From an uncultured Phascolarctobacterium sp. (GTDB lineage: Bacteria; Bacillota; Negativicutes; Acidaminococcales; Acidaminococcaceae), in the NCBI GenBank assembly GCA_900757795.1, contig CAAEPE010000044.1:23771-87770 (forward strand): a stretch of 64,000 bases of DNA, read 5' to 3'. Below the pieces are notes generated by a model. It searched no databases. It was not told the DNA's origin and saw only the letters and a program-made list of their open reading frames with translations. This document shows positions 16,884 to 27,000 of the stretch, piece after piece; position 1 is the first letter of the stretch; the number at the start of each line of letters is the position of its first letter. The position numbers and the translations under genes were made by a program.

Positions 16884-17892
16884 AGAATTAGACGCAGCAG
16901 AGCATTTTGGCATTAACCGCACTGCTTGGCGTTTGAGCATTTTAGTATTGTTTTTGTTTTTGGCTTTGGTTGGTTCCTTTTTGAGCTTGACCAAAGGTTC
17001 CAGCATAATCACTATGGAGCAGATTGTGGAAATTTTGCTGCATCCGGGAAGCGATCCGCAAAGCCAGATTATTTGGAACATTCGTATGCCGCGCACCATT
17101 GTGGGCGCTTTGGTAGGCATTAATTTAGCTTTATCCGGCGCGATTTTGCAGGCTGTTATGCGCAATCCTTTGGCTGATCCGCATATTATCGGCATTTCCA
17201 GCGGCGCAGGCTTGGCTGGTGTAGTCATTATGATTCTATTTCCAGCCTTAGAATATTTAATTACTCCTGTAGCCTTTATAGGTGCCATGCTGGCGGCGAT
17301 CTGCATTTATATTTTGGCATGGAAAAACGGTATCAAGCCTGTGCGGATTATTTTGGCAGGCGTGGCCGTTTCTGCCTTTTTGAGCGCAGGCATCAGCGGT
17401 TTGATGATTTTTTACAGCGACCGGGTACATGGAGCTTTAATGTGGATGGTAGGCGGTTTAGCAGCCAGAAGCTGGCCTCATGTAAATATTATTCTGCCTT
17501 ATGCTATTATAGGTTTGGTTTTGACTCTGGCCAGTGCTGCTTATCTTAATATTTTGCAGTTAGGCGACGAAATGGCTAGAGGGTTAGGCGTCAACGTAGA
17601 GGTTACTCGCATTGTGATGACGGCGATTGCGGCACTTTTAGCTGCCAGTGCGGTCAGCGTAGTGGGACTTTTGGGCTTTGTAGGCTTGGTTGTGCCTCAT
17701 GCAGCGCGGCTTTTGATTGGCAGTGATTATCGTTTTCTGCTGCCAGCAGCGGCGCTTTTAGGTATTGCCATTGTTACGCTCAGCGATACCTTTGCCAGAG
17801 TTGTTTTTGCACCCATTGAGCTGCCAGTAGGTATTATTATGGCCTTTTTAGGCGCGCCCTTCTTTTTGTTTTTGTTAAGGAGGGAAATCTAA
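16873..17892 (+). CDS. FecCD/BtuC-type ABC transporter permease
   Basis: A 339-aa inner-membrane permease with about ten hydrophobic segments. Family signatures are IRMPRTIVGALVGINLALSGAILQAVMRNPLADPHIIGISSGAGLAG in the N-terminal third and the GLLGFVGLVVPHAAR coupling region near the C-terminus. It overlaps the binding-protein gene by 11 bases and its stop codon overlaps the ATG of the ATPase gene by one base (TAATG). The three genes form one transporter operon. Confidence 0.93.
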   Translation: MVNKELDAAEHFGINRTAWRLSILVLFLFLALVGSFLSLTKGSSIITMEQIVEILLHPGSDPQSQIIWNIRMPRTIVGALVGINLALSGAILQAVMRNPLADPHIIGISSGAGLAGVVIMILFPALEYLITPVAFIGAMLAAICIYILAWKNGIKPVRIILAGVAVSAFLSAGISGLMIFYSDRVHGALMWMVGGLAARSWPHVNIILPYAIIGLVLTLASAAYLNILQLGDEMARGLGVNVEVTRIVMTAIAALLAASAVSVVGLLGFVGLVVPHAARLLIGSDYRFLLPAAALLGIAIVTLSDTFARVVFAPIELPVGIIMAFLGAPFFLFLLRREI

Positions 17893-18677
17893 TGCAGGCA
17901 ATTTTAAGCGCTCACGGCATTGACGTGGGTATCAATAAAAAAATAATCGTTCACGATTTATCGTTGGATATTCCTGAAGGTAAAATTACGGCTATTATCG
18001 GACCTAATGGCTGCGGCAAAAGTACAACCTTAAAAGCAATTTCTTGTATTTGGCAGCCGGTTAAGGGCAGTATTACTTTTCAAGGTAAAGATATTCGCGA
18101 GTTTAGCCATCGGGAATTTGCTCAATGTTTGGCGATTTTAACTCAATCTCCTCAAGCACCTACGGATTTAACCGTGCAGGACTTGGTGGAAATGGGCCGT
18201 TTCCCTCATCGCAGCTTTTTGGGCAGAGGGGATAAGGATGACGCTAAGCATGTGGAATGGGCATTGGAGCAAACCAATATGACAGGAATGCGCCAACGAC
18301 TCCTACATACCTTAAGCGGCGGCGAGCGTCAGCGGGCGTGGATTGCCATGGCGTTAGCGCAAAGACCGCAGGTGCTTTTACTGGATGAACCTACTACTTA
18401 TTTGGATATTTGCCACCAGCTGGAGGTTATGCAGCTTCTGGTAAAACTGAACAGGGAATTAGGCTTGACTGTAGTGATGGTTATTCACGAATTGAATCAT
18501 GCTATTCAATATGCCGATTATGTGGCGGTAATGAAGGCAGGACGCTTAATAACTTGCGGCGAGCCTAAAGAAATTGTTTCGTCCAAGTTATTGGCAGAGG
18601 TCTTTAAGGTTCAGGCTGAAGAATTTGTCTGCAGCAACAACTTAAGAGCTTTGGTTCCGGTTGATTTATGTAAATAA
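17892..18677 (+). CDS. ABC transporter ATPase, BtuD/FecE type
   Basis: A 261-aa ATPase powering the importer. Walker A is GPNGCGKST (about residues 37-45), the signature is LSGGERQRAWIAMALAQ, and Walker B is VLLLDEPTTYLD followed by the H-loop VIHELNHA. DLVEMGRFPHRS is typical of the iron-chelate/B12 subfamily. It is the last gene of the operon and is followed by a bidirectional terminator at 18684-18730. Confidence 0.94.
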   Translation: MQAILSAHGIDVGINKKIIVHDLSLDIPEGKITAIIGPNGCGKSTTLKAISCIWQPVKGSITFQGKDIREFSHREFAQCLAILTQSPQAPTDLTVQDLVEMGRFPHRSFLGRGDKDDAKHVEWALEQTNMTGMRQRLLHTLSGGERQRAWIAMALAQRPQVLLLDEPTTYLDICHQLEVMQLLVKLNRELGLTVVMVIHELNHAIQYADYVAVMKAGRLITCGEPKEIVSSKLLAEVFKVQAEEFVCSNNLRALVPVDLCK

Positions 18678-18683
18678 TTTATA

Positions 18684-18730
18684 AAAAAAGCCAGTGTTTC
18701 ACTTTTTAACAGTTGAAACACTGGCTTTTA
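18684..18730. terminator. Bidirectional terminator between the importer and hydrogenase operons
   Basis: AAAAGCCAGTGTTTCA (18686-18701) pairs with TGAAACACTGGCTTTT (18714-18729), 16 bp perfect. A and T tracts on both sides serve transcripts arriving from both directions. Confidence 0.9.
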
Positions 18731-18741
18731 AGCTCTTTAAA

Positions 18742-20469
18742 TTAGACTAAATAATTTTTCTCTTTTAAGTGGTCGGAGTGGAGCAAGTGCTCGGCTCTTT
18801 CACTTAAGGGCTTGTCTAAATATTCTTTATAGAGAGTAACTACATCAGGATTATTATGGGATTGACGCAGAAGACGTTCGTCATCTAATTTGTACAGCTT
18901 TTTGCCAAGCATAGCGGCGCGTTCTTCGCCGTCATGTATAGGCTGACCACCGCCGCCAACACAACCGCCGGGGCAGGCCATAACTTCTACAAAATCATAA
19001 TGGACCTTGCCTGCCTGTAAATCCTCCAACAGGCGCTCGGCATTGCCTAAGCCGCTGACAGTGCAGGTACGCAGTGTTTTACCGGCGATGGTAAATTCAC
19101 GCACTTTACGTCCGGCTTCACCGCGAACGTCTAAGAAAGCGTCAAGAGGAGCTTCGCTGCCTGTGAGGGCAAAATATGCGGTACGCAGAGCCGCTTCCAT
19201 TACGCCGCCCGTAACGCCAAAAATAACTGCGGCGCCGGTGCTCTTGCCCAAAGGATTATCAAATTCTTCTTCCGGCAGAGTAGCGGGATTGATGTGTTCT
19301 GCACGCAGCAGACGGACTAATTCACGGGTGGTTAAAACGATATCAACATCATGGGTGCCGCTGCTGCACATAGAAAGCAGACCGGCTTCGCGCTTTTTGG
19401 AAACGCAGGGCATGATGGAAATGGAGCAGATTTCTTTAGGCTGCAACCCTTTCTTTTCGGCAAAATAAGATTTCAGCAGTGCGCCAAAAATCTGCTGCGG
19501 AGATTTAGTAGTAGAAACATTGCCTAAAAAGTTGGGGAACTTTTTAGTTACATAGCTTACCCAACCGGGGCAGCAGGAGGTGAACATGGGCCACTTGTGA
19601 GCGTCAGGATTTTGCAGACGTTCTAACAGTTCGTTGGCTTCTTCCATGATGGTTACGTCGGCGGCAAAGTTGGTGTCAAAAACGTAATCGAAACCAACTC
19701 TGCGCAGAGCCGCTGCCATACGTCCTTCAGTAGCCATTTCTTCCGGCATGTTGAAGGCTTCAGCCCAAGCTGTACGAACGGCGGGAGCAACCTGTACGGC
19801 AGTAATCTTAGAACTGTCTGCCAGTGCTTCATAAATTTTCGGTACATCGTTGCGTTCTTTTAAAGCGCCGACGGGGCAGTGGGTGATGCACTGACCGCAC
19901 AAGCTGCAATCGGAATCTTCAATGGACATGTTGCCTGCTACGTCTACGGTAGTGCGGGAACCAGTGTTCTGCACGTCCCAAATATGCAGTGCTTGTACCT
20001 TGTCGCAAATTTGTACGCAGCGCATACATTTGATGCACTTTTTAGAATCGCGAATTAAGGGGAAATCTTGATTCCAAGGAGTATCAACAACCTGGCGTTC
20101 AAAAGGAATATCGTAAATGCCTAAATCGTTGGATAATTTTTGCAGACTGCAATTGCCGCTGCGCACGCAGGTTGCGCACAGGCAGTCGTGCTGGGAAAGG
20201 ATAAACTCCACATTGGTGCGGCGGATGCTGCGCGCTTTGGGAGAATTGGTAAATACTACCAAACCTTCCTGAACAGGAGTAGTGCAGGAGGTAACAACAC
20301 GGTTTTGACCTTGGATTTCTACAACGCAGACCTTGCAGGCGCTGATTTCGTTGATATCTTTTAAAAAGCACAGGCGGGGAATGTCAATGCCGACGGTGGC
20401 AGCAGCCTCCATAATTGTAGTGCCTTCGGGAACGGAAACTTTTAAGCCGTCAATAGTCAGGTTTACCAT
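18742..20469 (-). CDS. hydA: [FeFe] hydrogenase large subunit, HydA/HndD type
   Basis: A 575-aa cytoplasmic iron hydrogenase. Domains in order: a [2Fe-2S] ferredoxin domain (Cys at about 34, 45, 48, 62), a His-Cys3 cluster motif (HDCLCATCVRSGNC), two [4Fe-4S] motifs (CIKCMRCVQIC and CSLCGQCITHC), then the H-cluster domain with TSCCPGW (about 297), MPCVSKKREA (about 353) and EVMACPGGCVGGGGQP (about 496), and a small C-terminal subunit-like tail. All catalytic cysteines are present. It overlaps the upstream flavoprotein gene by seven bases. Direction could be H2 evolution from reduced carriers or uptake; fermentation makes evolution more likely. Confidence 0.95.
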   Translation of the reverse strand: MVNLTIDGLKVSVPEGTTIMEAAATVGIDIPRLCFLKDINEISACKVCVVEIQGQNRVVTSCTTPVQEGLVVFTNSPKARSIRRTNVEFILSQHDCLCATCVRSGNCSLQKLSNDLGIYDIPFERQVVDTPWNQDFPLIRDSKKCIKCMRCVQICDKVQALHIWDVQNTGSRTTVDVAGNMSIEDSDCSLCGQCITHCPVGALKERNDVPKIYEALADSSKITAVQVAPAVRTAWAEAFNMPEEMATEGRMAAALRRVGFDYVFDTNFAADVTIMEEANELLERLQNPDAHKWPMFTSCCPGWVSYVTKKFPNFLGNVSTTKSPQQIFGALLKSYFAEKKGLQPKEICSISIMPCVSKKREAGLLSMCSSGTHDVDIVLTTRELVRLLRAEHINPATLPEEEFDNPLGKSTGAAVIFGVTGGVMEAALRTAYFALTGSEAPLDAFLDVRGEAGRKVREFTIAGKTLRTCTVSGLGNAERLLEDLQAGKVHYDFVEVMACPGGCVGGGGQPIHDGEERAAMLGKKLYKLDDERLLRQSHNNPDVVTLYKEYLDKPLSERAEHLLHSDHLKEKNYLV

Positions 20470-22313
20470 TTTAAGGTTCTGCCTCCTTTCAATGTACTGA
20501 AGCCAAATTTATCGCAGCGCAGGCAGCGGCCGGCTTCTTGGCACGCTTCCTGAACAGTCATACCGCATTCCATCGGCGCAAAGGAGTGTTTGCGTTCGCC
20601 GGCTTCTTTTTCGGTAAGCTGAATACGGCCGCAGGGACGCTTGTCGTCAATGGAGGGGTCGGGAATTTCTACATCACAGGTGATGGTATGCTCATAGCCA
20701 AGATATTCGTCAATATTGGCTGCGGCTACTTTACCGGCAGCAATAGCGCGGATAACAGTAGCAGGGCCGGTTACGCAGTCGCCACCGGCGAATACGCCTT
20801 CGTTATTGGCCAGTTCGCTGCTGGAAAGAGCGGAAATAGTGCCGCGTTTAATCTTGATGCCTGCTTCCTCAAAGGGACGCAGCTCAATGCCTTGACCGAT
20901 AGCAACAACGATAATGTCGCAGGGAATACGCTGTAAATCAACATCAGCGTGAATAGGACGGGCGCGTCCCCAGGCGTCAATGGGGCCGATGATTTGCGGT
21001 TCTGCCCACAGAGCGGCAACCTTGCCGTTTTCGTCGGCTTCAATATGATGGGGAGCCTTTAAGCCGTACAACTCTGCGCCTTCGGCAATAGCGCCTTCAA
21101 TTTCTTCCGGCAGAGCAGTCATATCGTCTTGACGGCGGCGATATGCAATGATGACCTTTTTCGCACCTAAACGGATGGAACTGCGGGTGCAGTCCATAGC
21201 TACGTTGCCGCCGCCGATAACTACAACGGTTTTGCCTGCAAAGTCAGGCATTTTTTCTTCGCCGATTTCGCGCAGCATTTCTACAGCGCTGATAACACCT
21301 TGAGAATCTTCGCCGGGAATACCGATTTTTTTATCCGTATGCGCGCCTATAGCAATATAAACGGCGTCAAATTCTTTGCGCAGCTGTTCGAAGGGGATTT
21401 CACCTTCACCGTTACCAATACGGCTGTTCAAGTGAACTTCTACGCCGGTGGATAAAATAGCGTCCAAGTCTTCATGCAGGCGTTCACGGGGGAAGCGGTA
21501 AGCAGGAATACCATAACGCAGCATACCGCCTAGCTTACTTTTTTCTTCAAACACTACGGCATGGTGTCCCATCAGCTCTAAGTAATAAGCGGCAGATAAA
21601 CCGCTGGGGCCGCCGCCGATAATGGCAATGCGTTTGCCTGTGGACGGCTGCTTGTCCGGAACAGGAACGGTATTGCTGGGTGCGTTGTCCACAGCCATAC
21701 GTTTAAGGCCGCGAATGTTGATAGCGGCATCAATCATATTACGACGGCAGCGGGATTCGCAGGGGTGCTCGCAGATTAAGCCGCAGGCAGTGGGGAAGGG
21801 ATTATCCTTGCGGATAAGCTTTACCGCATCGGCATAACGGCCTGCGCCGACTAAAGCAATGTAGCCGGGAATATCTACTTGTGCGGGGCACAGTGCTACG
21901 CAGGGAATGGATTGATGTAGATGCACAGAACATTTGCCTTTTTTGATATGGTTAATATAATCTTCGCGGAAGCCTTCCAAACCGGCCAAAACCATTTTGG
22001 CAGCTTCAAAACCAATGGCACAGTCCGCACTGTTAGCTATATTTTCCGCAGTGCTTTGGATTAAATCCAGAGTAGCCATGGTCGCTTTGCCGTTAAGAAC
22101 ATCTTCCATCAGATTTTGTAATTGAGCCAAGCCGACACGGCAGGGTACGCATTTGCCGCAGGTCTGCGCATGACAGACTTTTAAAAATGAGAGCTGCAAA
22201 TCAACAGGGCACAGTCCCGGAGGGCTGGCGATGATATGTCGCTCAAGGTCTTTATATAAGCGTTCCACCGTTAATTGAGCTTGGTCAGGTGTTGCAATTT
22301 TTAAACGACTCAT
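20463..22313 (-). CDS. NuoF-tail / GltD-like FAD-NAD(P) oxidoreductase, hydrogenase partner
   Basis: A 616-aa fusion. Residues about 1-125 match the C-terminal iron-sulfur region of NuoF/HydB, with CGKCVPCRVG near residue 53 and a further Cys near 98. Residues about 130-590 resemble the glutamate synthase small subunit/NfnB flavoprotein: CVALCPAQVDIPGYI and CEHPCESRCRR cluster cysteines, FAD motif GGGPSGLSAAYYLE (about 231), NAD(P) motif VIGGGNVAMDC (about 366), and a final ATVIRAIAAGKVAAANID. The NuoF FMN/NADH domain is absent. It is first in a two-gene operon with hydA, so it probably passes electrons between NAD(P)H and the hydrogenase. Which nucleotide it uses cannot be read directly. Confidence 0.85.
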   Translation of the reverse strand: MSRLKIATPDQAQLTVERLYKDLERHIIASPPGLCPVDLQLSFLKVCHAQTCGKCVPCRVGLAQLQNLMEDVLNGKATMATLDLIQSTAENIANSADCAIGFEAAKMVLAGLEGFREDYINHIKKGKCSVHLHQSIPCVALCPAQVDIPGYIALVGAGRYADAVKLIRKDNPFPTACGLICEHPCESRCRRNMIDAAINIRGLKRMAVDNAPSNTVPVPDKQPSTGKRIAIIGGGPSGLSAAYYLELMGHHAVVFEEKSKLGGMLRYGIPAYRFPRERLHEDLDAILSTGVEVHLNSRIGNGEGEIPFEQLRKEFDAVYIAIGAHTDKKIGIPGEDSQGVISAVEMLREIGEEKMPDFAGKTVVVIGGGNVAMDCTRSSIRLGAKKVIIAYRRRQDDMTALPEEIEGAIAEGAELYGLKAPHHIEADENGKVAALWAEPQIIGPIDAWGRARPIHADVDLQRIPCDIIVVAIGQGIELRPFEEAGIKIKRGTISALSSSELANNEGVFAGGDCVTGPATVIRAIAAGKVAAANIDEYLGYEHTITCDVEIPDPSIDDKRPCGRIQLTEKEAGERKHSFAPMECGMTVQEACQEAGRCLRCDKFGFSTLKGGRTLKW

Positions 22314-22352
22314 ATTATTCCTCCCTAAAAAGCATACACTAATTAAAATATT

Positions 22353-22393
22353 GGTATACCTTAAATTATACCTAAAAAAGAGAGTTTCTGCAA
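22353..22393 (-). promoter_or_regulatory. Promoter of the hydrogenase operon with overlapping inverted repeat
   Basis: On the - strand TTGCAG (22393-22388) and TATAAT (22370-22365) are 17 bases apart. An inverted repeat GGTATA (22353-22358) / TATACC (22367-22372) with an 8-base centre overlaps the -10 and likely start site, suggesting a repressor site. The regulator is unknown. Confidence 0.65.
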
Positions 22394-22481
22394 GATTTTA
22401 CATGAGGAATATGTGTATACATAGTTACATATTAGTAAAAAAACCTGTAAAAAGCAGCAATAAAACGGGCATCATTCTTTT

Positions 22482-22512
22482 TTGCGGGAAAGGAATGTGA
22501 TATACTTATAAT
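22482..22512 (+). promoter_or_regulatory. Possible promoter of the symporter gene
   Basis: TTGCGG (22482-22487) and TATAAT (22507-22512), spacing 19, which is long. A small hairpin, CTATCAG with CTGATAG, lies at about 22558-22585 in the leader. The 290 bases between the two divergent genes otherwise hold only the hydrogenase promoter. Confidence 0.35.
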
Positions 22513-22606
22513 AGTTTTTATTTTGTTGTGTTAAACTGTAAATAGGAAAAATGCCAAACTATCAGTGGGAACAAGCAGCTGATAGCTATAAAAGAGGTGT
22601 AGCTTG

Positions 22607-23989
22607 ATGAAGCTTTCTTTTGTACATATGGCCAGCTTAGTGCTGACGTTGATTTTGACGATGCTGCCCGGTATTATTGCTGCCAGACGCATTAAGTCGG
22701 CGGACGATTATAATGTTGGCGGACGCAGCGCCGGTGTGGGTTTGGTTGCGGGCAGCATCATCGGTACTATTGTTGGCGGAGCAGCCACTGTGGGTACGGC
22801 GCAATTAGGCTTTAATTTGGGTTTAACTGCCTGGTGGTTCACTTTAGGCAGCGGTATCGCTTTGTGCATTATGACTGCCTTTTATGCCAAACCTTTGCGG
22901 GTCAGCGGTTTGACTACCGTTGCTGAATTTTTAGTAACTAATTACGGTAAACCCGCCGGTTGGCTGGCAACCATAAGCTCCTGTGCCGGTATTTTTTTTA
23001 GTATTGTAGCCAGCACCTTAACGGCGCTGCATTTGGTAGCAGGTATTTTTAATGTTAATTTATATATTTCTGCATTTTTAATTTTGCTGATTACCACCGG
23101 ATTTGTTTTCTTTGGCGGCATCAGCGGCAGCGGTATGGCCGGTATTATTAAAATTTGCTTGATTTTTGCCAGCATTTTTGTAGGCGGTATTTTAGCTTTT
23201 GTAGATATGGGCGCATGGAGCGGTCTGACTGCCGCTTTTCCCGCGCATCCTTGGTTCAGCCTATTTGGCAGAGGTGTGGAGGACGGTTTGGTGAGCCTTT
23301 TTTCCATGATTATAGGCGTTATTTCTACGCAAACCTATGTGCAGGCTCTGTTCAGCGCTAAGGACAGCAAAACTGCTGCTGCGGGCTGCATTACGGCCGC
23401 TTTAATTGTTATTCCCGTCGGCTTGCCGTCCGTGATGATAGGCATGTTCATGCACACTAACCATCCGCAGATAAATTCTATTGATGCTTTGCCGCTGTAT
23501 CTTTCCACCTATATGCCAGATTGGCTTGGCGGCATTGGTTTGGCAGCATTGTTGTTATCCGCTCTAGGGTCCATTGCCGGTTTGTCCTTAGGTATTGGCA
23601 CTATGCTTTCCCGTGATATTATCGGCAAGCTTTGGCGCAGCGCCACTTCGGCCAATCTTTTGTGGGCCAGCCGCTTTAGCGTACTTTTGGCTGCGGTAAG
23701 TGCTATTGTGTTTGTTTTCTTCCATTTGGATTCGTCCGTTTTGGAATGGAATTATTTATCCATGGCTTTGCGCGGCAGCGGTATCTTTTTACCCTTGACC
23801 TTCTGCGTCTTTTTCCCTCATAAGGTGCGTGCCTCCATGGGCGTAGCAGCTATGGGAGCGGGTATTTTTGCCGCCGTTTTTTGGAAGCATATCAGTCCGT
23901 GGCAGATTAACAGCCTGTTTCCGGCGTTACTATATAATTTGATTTTCCTATCCATCGGTTTATGGTGGGGTAATAAGAACAATAACTAA
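22607..23989 (+). CDS. Sodium:solute symporter family (SSF) transporter
   Basis: A 460-aa membrane protein with about twelve or thirteen hydrophobic segments. Family marks are RRIKSADDYNVGGRSAGVGLVAGSIIGTIVGGAATVGTAQLGFNLG near the N-terminus and LLLSALGSIAGLSLGIGTMLSRDI in the second half, which fit the sodium/solute symporter (PutP/PanF/Mct-like) fold. The substrate cannot be deduced. AAGAGGTG at 22592-22599 fits the ATG at 22607 rather than the TTG at 22604. dnaE follows after 20 bases, with no terminator seen. Confidence 0.88.
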   Translation: MKLSFVHMASLVLTLILTMLPGIIAARRIKSADDYNVGGRSAGVGLVAGSIIGTIVGGAATVGTAQLGFNLGLTAWWFTLGSGIALCIMTAFYAKPLRVSGLTTVAEFLVTNYGKPAGWLATISSCAGIFFSIVASTLTALHLVAGIFNVNLYISAFLILLITTGFVFFGGISGSGMAGIIKICLIFASIFVGGILAFVDMGAWSGLTAAFPAHPWFSLFGRGVEDGLVSLFSMIIGVISTQTYVQALFSAKDSKTAAAGCITAALIVIPVGLPSVMIGMFMHTNHPQINSIDALPLYLSTYMPDWLGGIGLAALLLSALGSIAGLSLGIGTMLSRDIIGKLWRSATSANLLWASRFSVLLAAVSAIVFVFFHLDSSVLEWNYLSMALRGSGIFLPLTFCVFFPHKVRASMGVAAMGAGIFAAVFWKHISPWQINSLFPALLYNLIFLSIGLWWGNKNNN

Positions 23990-24009
23990 GATTTTACAAG
24001 GATACTAAA

Positions 24010-27000
24010 ATGACGCAAAGATTTACTCATTTACATGTACATACAGAATATAGCCTGCTGGATGGCGCCTCTAAGATTCAAGAATTAGTTGCTTATGCTA
24101 AAGAGCTGGGCATGGATGCCTTGGCAATTACTGACCACGGCGTAATGTACGGCGCGGTGGAATTTTATCAGGAATGCACTAAGCAGGGTATTAATCCGAT
24201 CATTGGCTGTGAGGTATATTTGACCAGCGGTTCTCATTTTGAAAAAAATAATCGCGGTATGTATCATTTGATTTTGCTGGCTGAAAATAACATTGGCTAT
24301 CATAATTTAATGAAGATTGTCAGCATTGGTCAGCTGGAAGGCTTTTACTATAAACCACGTATTGATAAGGATGTGCTGCGCGCGCACAGCGAGGGTATCA
24401 TTTGCTTGAGCGCCTGTATTGCCGGTGAACTGCCAGTTTTAATTTTGCAGGGAAATATGGAGGGTGCTCGCCGTTGTATTCAAGAGCATATTGATATTTT
24501 TGGCAAGGATAATTATTTTTTAGAAATTCAAGATCATGATTTGGACGAGGAGCATCGCGTTACTGCAGCTTTAAAGGAATTATCCAAGGAATTTGGCATT
24601 GGATTGGTGGCTACCAACGACCTGCATTATGTGCGTCGCGAGGATGCGGCAGCTCAGGATATTTTGCTGTGTATTCAAACTACCAGTACGGTTGATGAGC
24701 CAAATAGAATGCGTTTTCCTAACGATAGCTTTTATTTAAAAAGCTATGATGAAATGGCAGAACGCTTTGGCGATTGTCCTGAGGCTTTGGAAAACACTAA
24801 TAAAATTGCCGACCGCTGCCATGTGCAGATGGAGTTTGGACATTTATTGCTGCCTGAATTTTCTGTGCCGGAAGGCTATGATACAGCAGGTTATCTGCGC
24901 CATTTATGTGAAGAAGCGCTGCCTAAGCGTTACGCTAACGTGGACGAAGCTATATGCCAGCGTTTGGAGTATGAGCTGAAAATTATTCACGATATGGGCT
25001 ATGATGCTTACTTTTTGATTGTTTGGGATTTTATCAATTACTGCCGCGAGCAGCAAATTCCCGTTGGTCCGGGGCGTGGCAGCGCTGCAGGCAGCGTGGT
25101 AGCTTATCTATTGCATATTACTAATGTAGAGCCTTTGCGCTATCATCTGCTTTTTGAGCGCTTTTTGAATCCGGAACGCGTGAGCATGCCGGATATTGAT
25201 ACCGATTTTTGCTATGAACGCCGTCAAGCTGTCATCGATTATGTAGTCAGCCGCTACGGACAAAACAGAGTAGCGCAGATTATTACCTTTGGTACTCTGC
25301 AGGCGCGTGCTGCGGTGCGAGATGTAGGTAAAGCTCTGGGCATGACCTATGCTGCGGTGGATGAAATTGCTAAAATGATTCCGCGTGAGCTGGGGATGAC
25401 TTTGGATAAGGCTTTAAACAGCAAGGATTTGCGGGAAGCCTACGATACTAGGCCGGAGGTTAAAAAGCTTATTGACTTATCCAAAAGCGTGGAGGGATTG
25501 CCACGCAATCCAGGTACCCACGCAGCGGGAGTTATTATTGCTCCACGTGATTTAAACGAATATGTACCCTTGCAATCCGGTGCAGATGATACTAATGGCG
25601 GCATGATTACCCAATACGATAAGGATAAGGTGGAAGAGCTGGGTCTATTAAAAATGGACTTTTTAGGCCTGCGCACCCTTACGGTTATTGGCGACTGCAT
25701 TAGGTTTATAAAAGAAACTACCGGAGAAGAAATTGATATAGATAATATTCCTCTGGCTGATGAAAAGACATGTAAAATGCTGCAAAAGGGTGATACAACC
25801 TGTGTTTTCCAGCTGGAATCAGCCGGAATTACTAAACTTGTAGTAGACTTAGCGCCTACCAGCTTTGAGGATTTAATTCCGCTGGTGGCTTTATATCGTC
25901 CCGGGCCCTTGGGCACAGGCATGGCGGAGGATTTTATTGCCGGCCGTCATGGTCAGCGCACAGCGGAAGTGCTGCATCCCTTGATGGAGCCTATTTTGGA
26001 GGAAACCTACGGCGTAATTTTGTACCAGGAACAAGTTATGCAGATAACTTCAGCTTTGGCTGGGTTTACCCTAGGTCAGGCAGATATTATGCGGCGAGCT
26101 ATGGGAAAAAAGAAGGCTTCCGTACTGGCCAGTATGCGGCAGGACTTTATCCAAGGAGCGCAAAAGGAGCATAATATACCGGAAGAGCTTAGCAATAAGA
26201 TTTTTTCCCTGTTACAGCATTTTGCAGGCTATGGCTTTAATAAATCCCATTCTGTGGCCTATGCTTTAGTGGCTTATCAAACAGCATATTTAAAGGCTCA
26301 TTGGCGGCCGCAGTTTATGGCGGCATTTTTAAACAGCGTAATCGGCGACAGTGACAAGCTTAGCTGGTATATTACTGTCTGCCGCAATGATAAAATTAAT
26401 ATTTTGCCGCCTGACGTCAATGAAAGCGGCGATGACTTTACTGTCCATGGCAGTAATGCTATTCGCTTTGGCTTAGCAGGTATTAAAAGCTTGGGCGATG
26501 CCGCCGTAGACGAAATAATCAGCATGCGTGAAAAGGATGGCCCGTTCCAAAATCTGACGGATTTTTGCAATCGCGTCAGTATGCGCTTAGTGAATAAACG
26601 CGCTTTGGAAAACCTTATCCGCAGCGGCGCTATGGATTCCTTTGGTATTAAGCGTTCACAGCTTTTAGCGGTTATGGATAGAGCTGTAGAGCAGGGCGTC
26701 GCTTTTCAAAAGGACCAGGCCAGCGGACAAATAGGACTTTTTGATGAAGAAACTACGTTGGAGGCAACAGAAATTAAGCTGCCGGAAATTCCGGAAATGC
26801 CTAAACCGATTTTACTGCAAAACGAAAAAGAGCTTTTAGGCTTCTATGTTACTGACCATCCTTTAAGCGATTATCGCAAGCTATTGGAACGATATATGCC
26901 TGTTTATCAATTTGTAGGTGAAAATACTTTTGTTGATGGACAGCTGGTAAAGGTGGCCGGGATTATTGCTGAATGTACCATTAAGACTACCAAAAAGGGC

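Noticed and set aside
20538..20936. + strand ORF of 132 codons inside the hydrogenase partner gene
   Set aside because: Antisense to a conserved FAD-NAD(P) domain; no independent signals.
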